Below, in pieces: positions 25,041 to 34,183 of a DNA stretch of 53,654 nucleotides (position 1 is the stretch's first letter; each line of letters starts with the position of its first letter). The DNA is from Moraxella oblonga NBRC 102422 (GTDB taxonomy: Bacteria > Pseudomonadota > Gammaproteobacteria > Pseudomonadales > Moraxellaceae): the NCBI RefSeq assembly GCF_001598275.1, contig NZ_BCYQ01000016.1, positions 1-53,654 on the forward strand, in the 5' to 3' direction. The translations under genes were made by a program, and so were the position numbers. The notes under the pieces are model-generated. The model did no database searches, was not told where the DNA came from, and saw only the letters and a list, made by a program, of their open reading frames with translations.

Positions 25041-25567
25041 CTATCCTCGCCTTAAATTTTTCGCTTCCCACCAATCATCATTCACAAAACCGTCTGTATA
25101 TTTCTCGCCCATTTTCGGCACATCAATGGGGATTTTGTGTTCTTTGGTACAATCAGGGGTAAATTTAGGGGGGTGGCGTTGTCAAACACAGGGTCGGTTA
25201 AAAAGCGGTGTCCGTCCAGCTCCAAAATGGAGCTTGCGTGTCCCAGCCAATAATAGGCGAAATTTTCAGGCTGCCTGAAACTGCTTTTATCCAACAAAAT
25301 CATGGGTAAACGGGCTTTTGGCGTATAAGCATCATGGCGAATTAAACAGCCCTTGCCTGTCGCCTGTTCGGGATAATAGGGCAAATCATCGGCATGCAAA
25401 TTGGTAAATTGCCCGTTTTTGTAATACGGCAGATTGTGAAATCGGCTTTCATCGGGCAAATCGCCCAAATTTCGGTAGAACAGAATGCCCAAAATTGCGA
25501 CACTCAACGTGAGTACGCCCAAATTAGCTAGGGTTAATTTTAGGAGTTTTTTCAATACAGGTTTCAT
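25041..25567 (-). pseudogene. remnant of a membrane-anchored MBL-fold hydrolase (NAPE-PLD/UlaG-like)
   Basis: The N-terminal part has a membrane anchor (LTLANLGVLTLSVAILGILF) and the family segment YYWLGHASSILELDGHRFLTDPVF. The catalytic HxHxDH region is missing: the text jumps to a sequence which, in a shifted frame, reads VPKMGEKYTDGFVNDDWWEAK, resembling the C-terminal end of such enzymes. Thus there is a large internal deletion plus a frameshift. A DUS-like palindrome (25264-25280) lies inside the surviving N-terminal half. Full-length relatives are about 350-370 residues. Confidence 0.7.
25264..25280. repeat. DUS-like palindrome (copy 2)
   Basis: TTTCAGGCTGCCTGAAA inside the MBL-hydrolase remnant. 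Confidence 0.85.
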
Positions 25568-25643
25568 TGTGGATTAAATAAATCAAACCATTAGGATTTG
25601 GGTTTCCTAATGGTTTTGGTGAGTCAAAATTTACAATAATAAA

Positions 25644-26597
25644 TTAAAACTCATTATTGTCATCAAAAAAGCCCATATCGTCATATTGTTCAGGTTCTAA
25701 ATCAAAATATTCTTCAGGGGAATATGTACTGGTAGTGGTATAGGTATCTCCCAAATTGCAATGAAGTAATTTTGAGTAACCTGAAATTTTCAATCCGCAA
25801 GCAATACACTCAAATTGACTTGGCTTTTTATTAATCTTCTCTATAATGTCATTATCTTTGAATATCTTAATTGGTTCACCAATAGCCTCACCAATTACTA
25901 GAGCTGTATTCTCACATGAAGGACAAATCACTCTATGCCCTACATGCCTAGTCATCAATACTACAGATTGATGAATTGAATTTTTTTTATCTTCTTCTGT
26001 TTTATTATCCCACATGGTTTTATGTGCTGATATTAAACCTTTAATTTGCTCTGCACTCTTATCATTCAATTCATTAATTAAACTTTCTGCTTCAATTACA
26101 TTTTCTGTTGATAGTAAATCTTTCAATTCTTTGTTCATACAGACACATAATTCTTTGCAGACCCAATAAAATTTAGGCAACCATGATGATATAGACAAAC
26201 TCTGAAATTCTGAGTTTCCCGTATGAAGTTCTGAATTTCTCCTATTAATATGAATTAAGCAAAATCGTTTCATTTCATCTGTGAAATTTGGAAAAATCTG
26301 ATTTATTCTATTCAAAATATCAGTAATATTAGCTGATTTTGGTGTAAATTTTGGTTGATTTACATTAATACCTAACGCATAAATCAGATTATTATAATCT
26401 TTCAAATCCGCAATTAATGTAATTGATTTATGAGCAAGAGTTGCTCTAATTAAAAACTCAAGACTGAGACTAGACCATAATCCAAATTGCCAATCGTCAT
26501 GAGATTTTTCATGCATAATCAAGATGTAATTTTGAGCTTTTGCAAACAATTGTTCTGATGACCATTCATGTGCGGTCTTAGAAATAACTTGATTCAT
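25644..26597 (-). CDS. HEPN-like protein with C-terminal zinc ribbon
   Basis: A 317-residue protein of no family I can name with confidence. The helical N-terminal region (about 10-160) contains RNSELH (R120-H125), matching the Rx4-6H motif of ribonucleolytic HEPN domains. The C-terminal region has two CxxC pairs (CPSC at 225-228 and CIAC at 264-267), a probable zinc ribbon, followed by an acidic tail (DLEPEQYDDMGFFDDNNEF). It starts three bases after the stop of the dioxygenase gene, with GAGG upstream, so they are an operon. The pair is visibly A+T-richer than its flanks, suggesting transfer. An RNase effector role is inference. Confidence 0.6.
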   Translation of the reverse strand: MNQVISKTAHEWSSEQLFAKAQNYILIMHEKSHDDWQFGLWSSLSLEFLIRATLAHKSITLIADLKDYNNLIYALGINVNQPKFTPKSANITDILNRINQIFPNFTDEMKRFCLIHINRRNSELHTGNSEFQSLSISSWLPKFYWVCKELCVCMNKELKDLLSTENVIEAESLINELNDKSAEQIKGLISAHKTMWDNKTEEDKKNSIHQSVVLMTRHVGHRVICPSCENTALVIGEAIGEPIKIFKDNDIIEKINKKPSQFECIACGLKISGYSKLLHCNLGDTYTTTSTYSPEEYFDLEPEQYDDMGFFDDNNEF

Positions 26598-26600
26598 AAA

Positions 26601-27230
26601 TTAAAATACCTCACTTAAGTATACTCGTTCATAACATCTATCTAATGAAAATTCATCAACCGCACTACGACTATGAATCATTGTCCAATTATTAATTAAC
26701 AAACAATCGCCAATTTGTTTAAGTTGTATTTGTTCATATGGATAATTTGCAATTTTATCAAAAACAATTAACTCCAAATCTCGTGCATATTGATTGAATG
26801 GCTTAAGAAACAATTTATCCCAACGACAAACTCCATGCTTATACAGGTGAAGTATGGATGTTTTTGATTCAAGTTTTTTTCTAGAAACAAAATGGGCTAA
26901 ATTATAATTAAAATCAATTTCTTGAAAAATGCTATTTAAGTTAATCACATTTGTAGGTACATTTGGAGCAGGAACAATACATCGCAACAAAAGATATTTG
27001 GGTGGAATATACCAATGAGCCATGTCTGTGTGAAATGGAAATTCACCCAAACCATAATTTCCACTATAACTATTTTTGTGTTCTTTTTCTGCTATTTTAG
27101 GTGTTAAAGTTTGTACCGTATCAAAATAATTGGTTTCAATAACCTTACCTATAGATTTTGCAACATCTAATGTTGAAACTGTGGGGTTGGTTGAAAATTT
27201 TAGAAAATTTTTAGAAGTTAAATCATTCAT
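26601..27230 (-). CDS. TauD/TfdA-like Fe(II)/2-oxoglutarate dioxygenase
   Basis: A 209-residue double-stranded beta-helix enzyme. The first iron ligands are H67 and D69 in FPFHTDMAHW, the distal histidine is H186 in LLINNWTMIHSRSAV, and a conserved arginine follows (R198 or R202) for 2-oxoglutarate. GNYGLGEFPFHTD and the following PPKYLLLRCI resemble small clavaminate-synthase/TauD proteins acting on amino-acid-like substrates. It is first in a two-gene A+T-rich operon with the HEPN-like protein. A link between oxygenase chemistry and a putative RNase is unusual. Only the fold assignment is firm. Confidence 0.72.
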   Translation of the reverse strand: MNDLTSKNFLKFSTNPTVSTLDVAKSIGKVIETNYFDTVQTLTPKIAEKEHKNSYSGNYGLGEFPFHTDMAHWYIPPKYLLLRCIVPAPNVPTNVINLNSIFQEIDFNYNLAHFVSRKKLESKTSILHLYKHGVCRWDKLFLKPFNQYARDLELIVFDKIANYPYEQIQLKQIGDCLLINNWTMIHSRSAVDEFSLDRCYERVYLSEVF

Positions 27231-27326
27231 AATATTTTGTAATTAAGCTAAGTTTGCAATTGGTATTATACTAAATTTAACTGAAAATTTCATTCTTCAA
27301 ACAGTTAGGAGTTAATTTTTGATACA

Positions 27327-27358
27327 AAACACCGTCCCAAACCCTGAAAACGGTGTTT
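27327..27358 (-). terminator. CACCG/CGGTG terminator after the YahK-like ADH gene
   Basis: Stem AAACACCGT/ACGGTGTTT with a 14-base loop. Read on the minus strand it ends in GTTTTG. Confidence 0.65.
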
Positions 27359-27374
27359 CCCCACACAAAAGAAA

Positions 27375-28433
27375 TTACGCTTTCAAACTCCCCATATCAA
27401 TCACAAAGCGATATTTCACATCGGATTTTTGCATTCTTTCATACGCATCATTGATATTTTGCATATCAATCATTTCCACATCTGGCACGATGTTATGCTC
27501 GGCACAAAAATCCAGCATTTCTTGGGTCTCTGCAATGCCACCAATCACAGAAGCAGAAATACTGCGGCGACCGACAATCATCGGCACAGTGTTGATGGTT
27601 TCTTTAAGTTCGCCCACCAGTCCCACCAACACCAGCGTACCGTCCAGAGCCAATGTCGGCATATAGGGCTTTAAATCGTGGGTGTATGGCACGGTATCAA
27701 TAATCAAATCAAAGGTATTGGCGACTTCTTTCATCTGATTGTCATCGGTAGAAAGCACCACACGGCTCGCCCCCAAACGGTATGCATCGTCTGATTTGTT
27801 CAATGAACGAGTAAACAGCGTAACTTCCGCCCCCATTGCTTTCGCTAATTTGACTGCCATATGCCCCAGTCCGCCGAGTCCCACCACCGCAACTTTACTG
27901 CCTTTGCCCACTTTCCAATGACGCAGGGGCGAATAGGTGGTAATGCCTGCACAAAGAAGTGGGGCAACCGCTTTGGTATCCAATGTTTCAGAGACTTTTA
28001 ACACAAAATCTTCGCTCACCACCACGCCTGTACTGTAACCACCTTGTGTTGGTGTGCCATCAAAGCGGTCAATACCGCCATAAGTGCCGATGTTGCCCAC
28101 TTCGCAGTACTGTTCCAAACCGTGCGAACAAGGCGAGCATTCACGGCACGAATCCACCATACAACCCACGCCGACCAAGTCGCCAACGGAGAATTTGTGG
28201 GCGTTTTTGCCGACTTTGGCAATACGACCGATGATTTCGTGCCCTGGTACAAGTGGATAATGTTGTGTCCAGCCCCAATCATTGCGAGCCATATGCAAAT
28301 CTGAATGGCACACGCCACAGTACAAAATATCAATCAAAACATCGTCTTCACGCAGTTCTCGGCGTTCAAAACTGTGTGGGGCAAGGGGTGTGGTGGCACT
28401 AAATGCAGCGTAGGATTTGACAGGATAGGTCAT
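27375..28433 (-). CDS. NAD(P)-dependent zinc alcohol/aldehyde reductase (YahK/CAD-like)
   Basis: A 352-residue MDR enzyme. Catalytic zinc ligands lie in GVCHSDLH and GHEIIGR; the structural zinc site has four cysteines in DSCRECSPCSHGLEQYC; the Rossmann motif is GLGGLGHMA. Sequence style matches YahK, a broad aldehyde reductase. It probably converts aldehydes to alcohols in the cytosol. An AGGAAC Shine-Dalgarno precedes the ATG. A variant of the box seen before the OYE, nitroreductase and adhC genes lies upstream at 28480-28518, suggesting shared control of carbonyl and electrophile detoxification. Confidence 0.92.
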   Translation of the reverse strand: MTYPVKSYAAFSATTPLAPHSFERRELREDDVLIDILYCGVCHSDLHMARNDWGWTQHYPLVPGHEIIGRIAKVGKNAHKFSVGDLVGVGCMVDSCRECSPCSHGLEQYCEVGNIGTYGGIDRFDGTPTQGGYSTGVVVSEDFVLKVSETLDTKAVAPLLCAGITTYSPLRHWKVGKGSKVAVVGLGGLGHMAVKLAKAMGAEVTLFTRSLNKSDDAYRLGASRVVLSTDDNQMKEVANTFDLIIDTVPYTHDLKPYMPTLALDGTLVLVGLVGELKETINTVPMIVGRRSISASVIGGIAETQEMLDFCAEHNIVPDVEMIDMQNINDAYERMQKSDVKYRFVIDMGSLKA

Positions 28434-28479
28434 TTTGTGTTCCTAAATGGTTGAAATGGCAACTATTATAATGCCGATG

Positions 28480-28518
28480 ATTTATTATTGAAAATCAATA
28501 TTTTTGATAAATAGGTAT
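28480..28518 (-). promoter_or_regulatory. diverged copy of the shared upstream box
   Basis: On the minus strand GATACCTA followed by TATCAAAAATATTGATTTT, about 80 bp before the ADH start. It is weaker than the copies at 12488, 20902 and 31588-31614. Confidence 0.4.
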
Positions 28519-28540
28519 CAGGTAAAATGATAGTTGGGGG

Positions 28541-28559
28541 TTTTCAGGCTGCCTGAAAA
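28541..28559. repeat. DUS-like palindrome (copy 3)
   Basis: TTTTCAGGCTGCCTGAAAA between fghA (its 3' side) and the ADH promoter. Confidence 0.85.
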
Positions 28560-28589
28560 AAGCGTTTACCCAAAAATCCCCATTTTCAA

Positions 28590-29432
28590 TCATCTCAAAT
28601 ACTTCGCGTGAAAAGCAATATGCTTACCAATAAAACTGGCAATAAAATAATAAGAATGGTCAAACCCTGCTCGCAAATTAAATTGATATACCACGCCCAA
28701 TTTATCCGCCATTTGGCAAAAGAGTTCAGGTTTTAATTGCGTGTGCAAAAACTCATCTTTATCGCCCTGCTCAATCAAAATGGGTAGATTTTTTTGTTTA
28801 ATCGCAATATGATGTTTTTGCAATAACGCCACGCTGTCATAATCCTCCCACGCCTGTTTGTCATCGCCCAAATAAGCGGTAAATGCCTTTTGTCCCCAAG
28901 CCACTTGCATAGGTGTAACAATGGGCGAAAATGCCGAAACGCTTTGATAATTCTCCAAATTTTTAAAGGCAATGGTTAAAGCACCGTGTCCGCCCATTGA
29001 GTGTCCAAAAATAGATTGTTTGCCATTGGTGGGGAAATTTTTGTGAATCAAATCGGGCAGTTCTTTGACAATATAATCATACATTTGATAGTGCTTTGCC
29101 CACTCGCCCTGTGTGGCGTTGAGATAAAATCCTGCCCCCTGCCCCAAATCATAAGCGTCATCGTCCGCCACGCCTTCGCCTCGTGGCGATGTGTCAGGGG
29201 CGACAACAATGACATTATGCTCATCGGCATAGCGTTGATAGCCTGATTTGGTGATGAAATTTTGCTCGGTGCAGGTTAAGCCTGATAACCAATACAACAC
29301 AGGCAAACGCTCGGTTTTAGCGGTGTCGGGTAGATAAATGGCAAATTTCATTTCACAGTTTAGGCAGCCTGAAAAATGTTGCCAGAGTTGTTGCTGCCCA
29401 TTGAAAATGCGGTGGGTTTGAATTAAATTCAT
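28590..29432 (-). CDS. fghA: S-formylglutathione hydrolase
   Basis: A 280-residue alpha/beta hydrolase that completes glutathione-dependent formaldehyde oxidation by releasing formate. Landmarks: PVLYWLSGLTCTEQNFITKSG, APDTSPRG, the nucleophile elbow GHSMGGHGAL and the C-terminal FDHSYYFI with the catalytic histidine. Length is typical. In most bacteria fghA directly follows adhC; here an unrelated gene lies between them on the same strand. AGGCAGCCTGAA (29362-29373) is embedded in its coding start. Confidence 0.95.
   Translation of the reverse strand: MNLIQTHRIFNGQQQLWQHFSGCLNCEMKFAIYLPDTAKTERLPVLYWLSGLTCTEQNFITKSGYQRYADEHNVIVVAPDTSPRGEGVADDDAYDLGQGAGFYLNATQGEWAKHYQMYDYIVKELPDLIHKNFPTNGKQSIFGHSMGGHGALTIAFKNLENYQSVSAFSPIVTPMQVAWGQKAFTAYLGDDKQAWEDYDSVALLQKHHIAIKQKNLPILIEQGDKDEFLHTQLKPELFCQMADKLGVVYQFNLRAGFDHSYYFIASFIGKHIAFHAKYLR
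29362..29373 (+). repeat. DUS-like 12-mer within fghA
   Basis: AGGCAGCCTGAA, without the palindromic partner, inside the fghA coding sequence. Confidence 0.8.
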
Positions 29433-29489
29433 AACTACTATTCTCTAATAATAATGACTGGAAGGATAAATTCAGTCTGCACGAAAATA

Positions 29490-30284
29490 TCAATCGATGT
29501 TATCTACACTTTGAAAAAGCACAGAATCATAATCAATAAGCTCAATATTCATATATTTTCCTGTTTTCTCACGATTTTCCTTAAAATTAGCACTACCAAT
29601 AAATACTATTTTGTATATAGCATCTACATCAATATCATCTTTGGTTTTTCCACGATAAAGAGAGGTTCTATAACGCCATTCTCCTCGCTTATTTTTGGTT
29701 CTAATAATCAATTTGTAATATTGAAAATTATTTTTTGTTTTGCATATCTCCACATACAATTTGACATCTCCATAAAAAATATACAAATCCCCCGCAATAG
29801 ACTCATCAATATAACCAGTAAGTTTTTGCCTTCTTAGAGATTTTCTGGTTTTTATCTGTGTGTTAGTCTTTTCTTTTTGTTCAATCAAAAGCGGATTGTT
29901 TTGTAATGCATCTGCTTTGTTACTAACAGATATATTATTTTTATTACTAAGTAAATAACGCATCATAGATGCCAATTTACTTTGAATTTGTTCTTTATTG
30001 AGGCTTTTAAAAAATTCTGTGGCTGATTTTGTATCTATATGCTCAAAATCATAATAACACCCTTCTAAATGTTTTGTATTTAGATGGGTTCTTAAATGAA
30101 AGCCTTTGCCTGTATGTACAAAAGTTAATTTTGCCAATTGACATTCTGGACAAAAGATATGCTCTTTTAAGCCATCTACATTGCCATATTGTTTTGAATG
30201 CTCAATCAGGTAGTCTATCGGTTCAATTTGTTGATTGATTTGATTAAAAAACTCATCAAATTTTCTATCCATACTTTTTGTCAT
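29490..30284 (-). CDS. unknown protein with N-terminal Cys/His metal-binding segment
   Basis: About 264 residues; family not recognised. Residues about 45-85 contain CPECQLAKLTFVHTGKGFH and RTHLNTKHLEGCYYDFEH, a Cys/His-rich motif suggestive of a zinc-binding unit. A polar linker precedes a beta-rich, lysine-rich C-terminal domain (LYIFYGDVKLYVEICK, YYKLIIRTKNKRGEWRYRT). The ATG at 30284 has GGAG eight bases upstream and is preferred over an upstream start at 30320. The gene is A+T-rich and splits adhC from fghA, so it is probably an acquired cargo gene. Confidence 0.6.
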   Translation of the reverse strand: MTKSMDRKFDEFFNQINQQIEPIDYLIEHSKQYGNVDGLKEHIFCPECQLAKLTFVHTGKGFHLRTHLNTKHLEGCYYDFEHIDTKSATEFFKSLNKEQIQSKLASMMRYLLSNKNNISVSNKADALQNNPLLIEQKEKTNTQIKTRKSLRRQKLTGYIDESIAGDLYIFYGDVKLYVEICKTKNNFQYYKLIIRTKNKRGEWRYRTSLYRGKTKDDIDVDAIYKIVFIGSANFKENREKTGKYMNIELIDYDSVLFQSVDNID

Positions 30285-30376
30285 CAATATCTCCACAGAT
30301 GGTAGATAAAACCAAATCAATTTATTGGGTCAAATGGTCATAATTCAATATTAAAAACACCGCCCAAAAACCCAAT

Positions 30377-30388
30377 TTCAGACGGCAT
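30377..30388 (-). repeat. exact Neisseria DUS (ATGCCGTCTGAA)
   Basis: On the minus strand ATGCCGTCTGAA, the canonical 12-base DNA uptake sequence of pathogenic Neisseria, 14 bp beyond the adhC stop. It is followed by GGGCGGTGTTTTT, a half terminator. Confidence 0.85.
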
Positions 30389-30401
30389 TTTTATTTTCAA
30401 A

Positions 30402-31571
<1,170 letters not shown>

Positions 31572-31587
31572 TTACAGATATTTTGGC

Positions 31588-31614
31588 TAATTGATAATTT
31601 TGATAGTTGGGTAT
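31588..31614 (-). promoter_or_regulatory. shared upstream box before adhC
   Basis: On the minus strand AATACCCAACTATCAAAATT followed by ATCAATT, matching the boxes at 12488 and 20902 in sequence and in distance (about 90 bp) from the start codon. Confidence 0.6.
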
Positions 31615-31697
31615 TAGTTGGGATAATAAATGATTTTTAGTTTGGCGAAAAATTTATACCAAATCACTTTAAAATTACCACAAAATTCGTTTAGGCA

Positions 31698-31757
31698 TAA
31701 GATGTGCAATACGCACCATTAAAGGGCTTCAAGAAATGGTGCGTGGTATGCATCTTA
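31698..31757. repeat. 60-bp imperfect hairpin element
   Basis: Arms TAAGATG...CGCACCATT (31698-31720) and AATGGTGCG...CATCTTA (31735-31757) pair with a 7-nt internal loop on each side. It is not a terminator (no T run). It may be a short interspersed palindromic element. Confidence 0.6.
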
Positions 31758-31794
31758 CGGCTTGTAATGGCTCTTGGGTTCGGTTGATATATTT

Positions 31795-31830
31795 AAAAAA
31801 ACACCGCCTGCAATGTGCAAACGGTGCTTT
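31795..31830 (-). terminator. terminator after isochorismatase-family gene
   Basis: On the minus strand GCACCG...CGGTGT followed by seven T residues; the loop holds a small TGCA/TGCA palindrome. Confidence 0.75.
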
Positions 31831-31837
31831 TATCCAT

Positions 31838-32338
31838 TTAAACTACTTCAATCCACGCTCTACCCACCAACGCCCCAAGTGCGATTTGATGAATCAACTC
31901 GGTCGGTGCGGTGCAAAGACTTGATAATACACGGATTTTATACTCTTTGGCAAGGGGCGAAAGTGCGGTATGGGTTACGCAGTTTTGAGTCATAATCCCA
32001 CAGATGTCAATTTGTTCAATGCCGTGTTGTTTTAAGATTTCAAGCAGATTGGTGTTTAAAAAACTGTCAGCGTGGGCTTTTTGTACCAAAGGTTTGTCCG
32101 CCAAAATGCCCGCAACCGATGAATGCAGTTTGGCACCGTGCGACCCTTCGGCAAACAATGGATAATCTTTTGCCATTAAATGCTGAACGCCAATGACAAG
32201 CTCTCCATTTTGCTCGGCAGTTTTGGCGTAACCTGCGATGTTTTGAGCAATGGTGTCCACATTAAATTGGTCAAATTTACCACCTGCGGACGCAAAATAT
32301 TCGTTTTGCACATCAATGATAAGTAAGGCGGTTTTCAT
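31838..32338 (-). CDS. isochorismatase-family cysteine hydrolase
   Basis: A 166-residue cytosolic hydrolase. The catalytic triad of the family is visible: D9 region in ALLIIDVQNEYF, a lysine in VQKAHADSF and the cysteine in GIMTQNCVTHTAL. Related enzymes act on isochorismate, nicotinamide, N-carbamoyl compounds or small amides; the substrate is unknown. AGGA precedes the ATG. Its promoter region resembles those of the LLM oxidoreductase at 46955 and the MDR enzyme at 53440 (TGCTAAAATGGGCA and TTAAAATACGCC boxes). Confidence 0.88.
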   Translation of the reverse strand: MKTALLIIDVQNEYFASAGGKFDQFNVDTIAQNIAGYAKTAEQNGELVIGVQHLMAKDYPLFAEGSHGAKLHSSVAGILADKPLVQKAHADSFLNTNLLEILKQHGIEQIDICGIMTQNCVTHTALSPLAKEYKIRVLSSLCTAPTELIHQIALGALVGRAWIEVV

Positions 32339-32372
32339 AGGGTTTTCCTAGTTTAGCTAAATAATCGGCGTA

Positions 32373-32406
32373 TTTTAATGATTTTTTGGTTATGCTAAAA
32401 TGGGCA
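32373..32406 (-). promoter_or_regulatory. shared promoter boxes before isochorismatase-family gene
   Basis: Plus-strand TGCTAAAATGGGCA at 32393-32406 resembles TGCTAAATTGGCA at 47039 and 53524. The minus-strand CATTAAAATACGCC next to it is shared with the MDR gene promoter. Confidence 0.5.
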
Positions 32407-32502
32407 ATATTGCCAATCAACACAAAGATTTTGCCAATTTCCAGTAGAAATAATAATGTATTTATGGTAAAATTATCAAAAATATATCAAATGAGATTAA
32501 TT

Positions 32503-33192
32503 ATGGCAGATTTAATAAAAACCAATGAAATTGAAAAATATGTCGGTGATTTTTTAACAAAAATAGAAAAACATCATCGTTACAGAAGTTTTGATTTTTG
32601 TTATTCGCATTTTTATTTTTCGCAACTTAAAAATAAAATTGACATAGAAGCAAGCTGTTATGTTTTGTGGTCTTACTTGGCAAGCTAGGGAATGCTTCGT
32701 GGGTCAAGTTTTATGTTGCAAAAAAATCCTTCTTATTTGTCTGAGTTGGTAGAATATATTTACAGACAAGATATTCATATTTGGCAAATTGATGTTGAAA
32801 ATTACTCTGAAGAGAATATAGATTTAATCATGCAAATTTATGGAGATATTAAAGATTGTCTCATTAAGAACAATGAAAAAGATTTAGTTTTAGTTACCAA
32901 AATATTGCTTGGGGTATTTTCTATTGTACCTGCTTATGATACTTATTTTTGTGAAACTTTTAGAGAATTTTCAGAATGTAAATTTAGAGTTTTTAACAAA
33001 GATTCATTAAGGTTAATTAGAGATTTTTATTTATCAAATGTAGAAATCATCGATAATCTTAAAAATCAATCTACTGTTTATGATTTCAATAACAACCCAA
33101 CCAACTTAAAATACAAGCAAGCTAAAATTATTGATATGTATGGATTTGAAAAAAGTTTTACTGCCCCAAAAAAATCAAACAATAAAAAGTAA
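32503..33192 (+). pseudogene. hypothetical gene interrupted by an in-frame TAG
   Basis: A single frame of about 229 codons runs from the ATG at 32503 to 33192, broken only by TAG at 32686-32688. The context SYLAS-stop-GMLRGSSFML suggests a lost tryptophan (TGG to TAG). The product would be a helical cytosolic protein rich in aromatic and acidic residues; I cannot assign a family or function. It is visibly A+T-rich relative to its neighbours, which suggests acquisition. The part after the stop has an ATG at 32695 but no good Shine-Dalgarno. Confidence 0.65.
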
Positions 33193-33201
33193 TCAAAATT
33201 G

Positions 33202-34147
33202 ATGACTCATAACCCCCAACCCTAATCCTTTACGCCCAAAACGGTTGTAATGATTTTGTTTTTAATATTCCTTTTTCGCTGTTTCAAGCCACTTATCAAG
33301 GGCAAAAGCTGTTTGATTTTGCGGTATGTAGCGACAATGGCAAGGCGATTTTAAGCGAATTTGGGGCAAAAATTGCGGTAACTGGCGATTTGTCGCTATT
33401 GGACACGGAGAACATCATTGTCATTAGTGGCTTTGTGGGCGATGTGCCAAATGCCAAACTTTGCCAAAAACTGCAAACCGCCCACGCACAAGGTAAAAAA
33501 AATCATTGGGCTGTGTTATGGCACTTTTGTGCTTGCTTTTGCTGATATTGTGCAGGGCAAAACGGTGGTAGCCCATTGGGCAGGCGAGCGAGCATTTAAA
33601 GAAAAATTCCCACATATTCAACTAGATGGCAATCGGCTTTATATTGATGACGGCAATATTTTGACATCAGCAGGGGCGTTTGCGGGCTTGGATTGTTGCT
33701 TGTATTTTATTCGTACGTTGTATGGGACAAAGGTTGCCAATGAACTTGCCAGACATTTGGTTTCCGCTCCGCACCGAGAAGGCGGTCAAGCCCAGTTTAA
33801 TGCCATTAGTCCAATTAGCCACGCCAAAGACGAAAAAATCAATGAGTTATTGCAATTTTTAAGCGGCAATTTGGCGGATAATCATAAATTGGACGATTTG
33901 GCAAACAGAGTACATTTGTCCAAAAGAAGTTTTAACTGCTATTTTAAACCGCCACGTAAATGACTTTGAGCCAGTGGCTGACCGCCAAGCGTTTGGCAAA
34001 GTGCAAGAATATTTGGAAAGCACGGATTTACCCATTGAAATCATCGCAGATAAGACAGGTTTTGGCACGGCAAGCAATTTGCGAATGCAGTTTAGGGCTC
34101 GTTTTGGTGTCAGTCCGCAAAGTTTTAGGAAGAGTTTTGGGGAATAA
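33202..34147 (+). pseudogene. DJ-1/PfpI-AraC-type transcriptional regulator, multiply frameshifted
   Basis: Fragments in different frames reconstruct a GATase1-like AraC regulator: LILYAQNGCNDFVFNIPFSL and LFDFAVCSDNGKAILSEFG (N-terminal DJ-1 fold), then KIIGLCYGTFVLAFADIV with the family cysteine, then ELARHLVSAPHREGGQ, and finally an HTH region LANRVHLSKRSF and IIADKTGFGTASNLRMQFRA. Shifts occur near 33210, in an A8 tract at 33495-33502, near 33955 and near 34005. With at least four lesions it is certainly inactive. Confidence 0.8.
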
Positions 34148-34180
34148 AACACCGTTTATCATTACGACAAACGGTGTTTT
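34146..34180. terminator. bidirectional CACCG/CGGTG terminator
   Basis: Stem AAAACACCGTTT/AAACGGTGTTTT between convergent genes. Confidence 0.9.
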
Positions 34181-34183
34181 AAA

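Noticed and set aside
33495-33502. A8 tract as a phase-variation switch in the DJ-1/AraC gene
   Set aside because: Several other frameshifts exist in the same gene, so changing this tract would not restore it.
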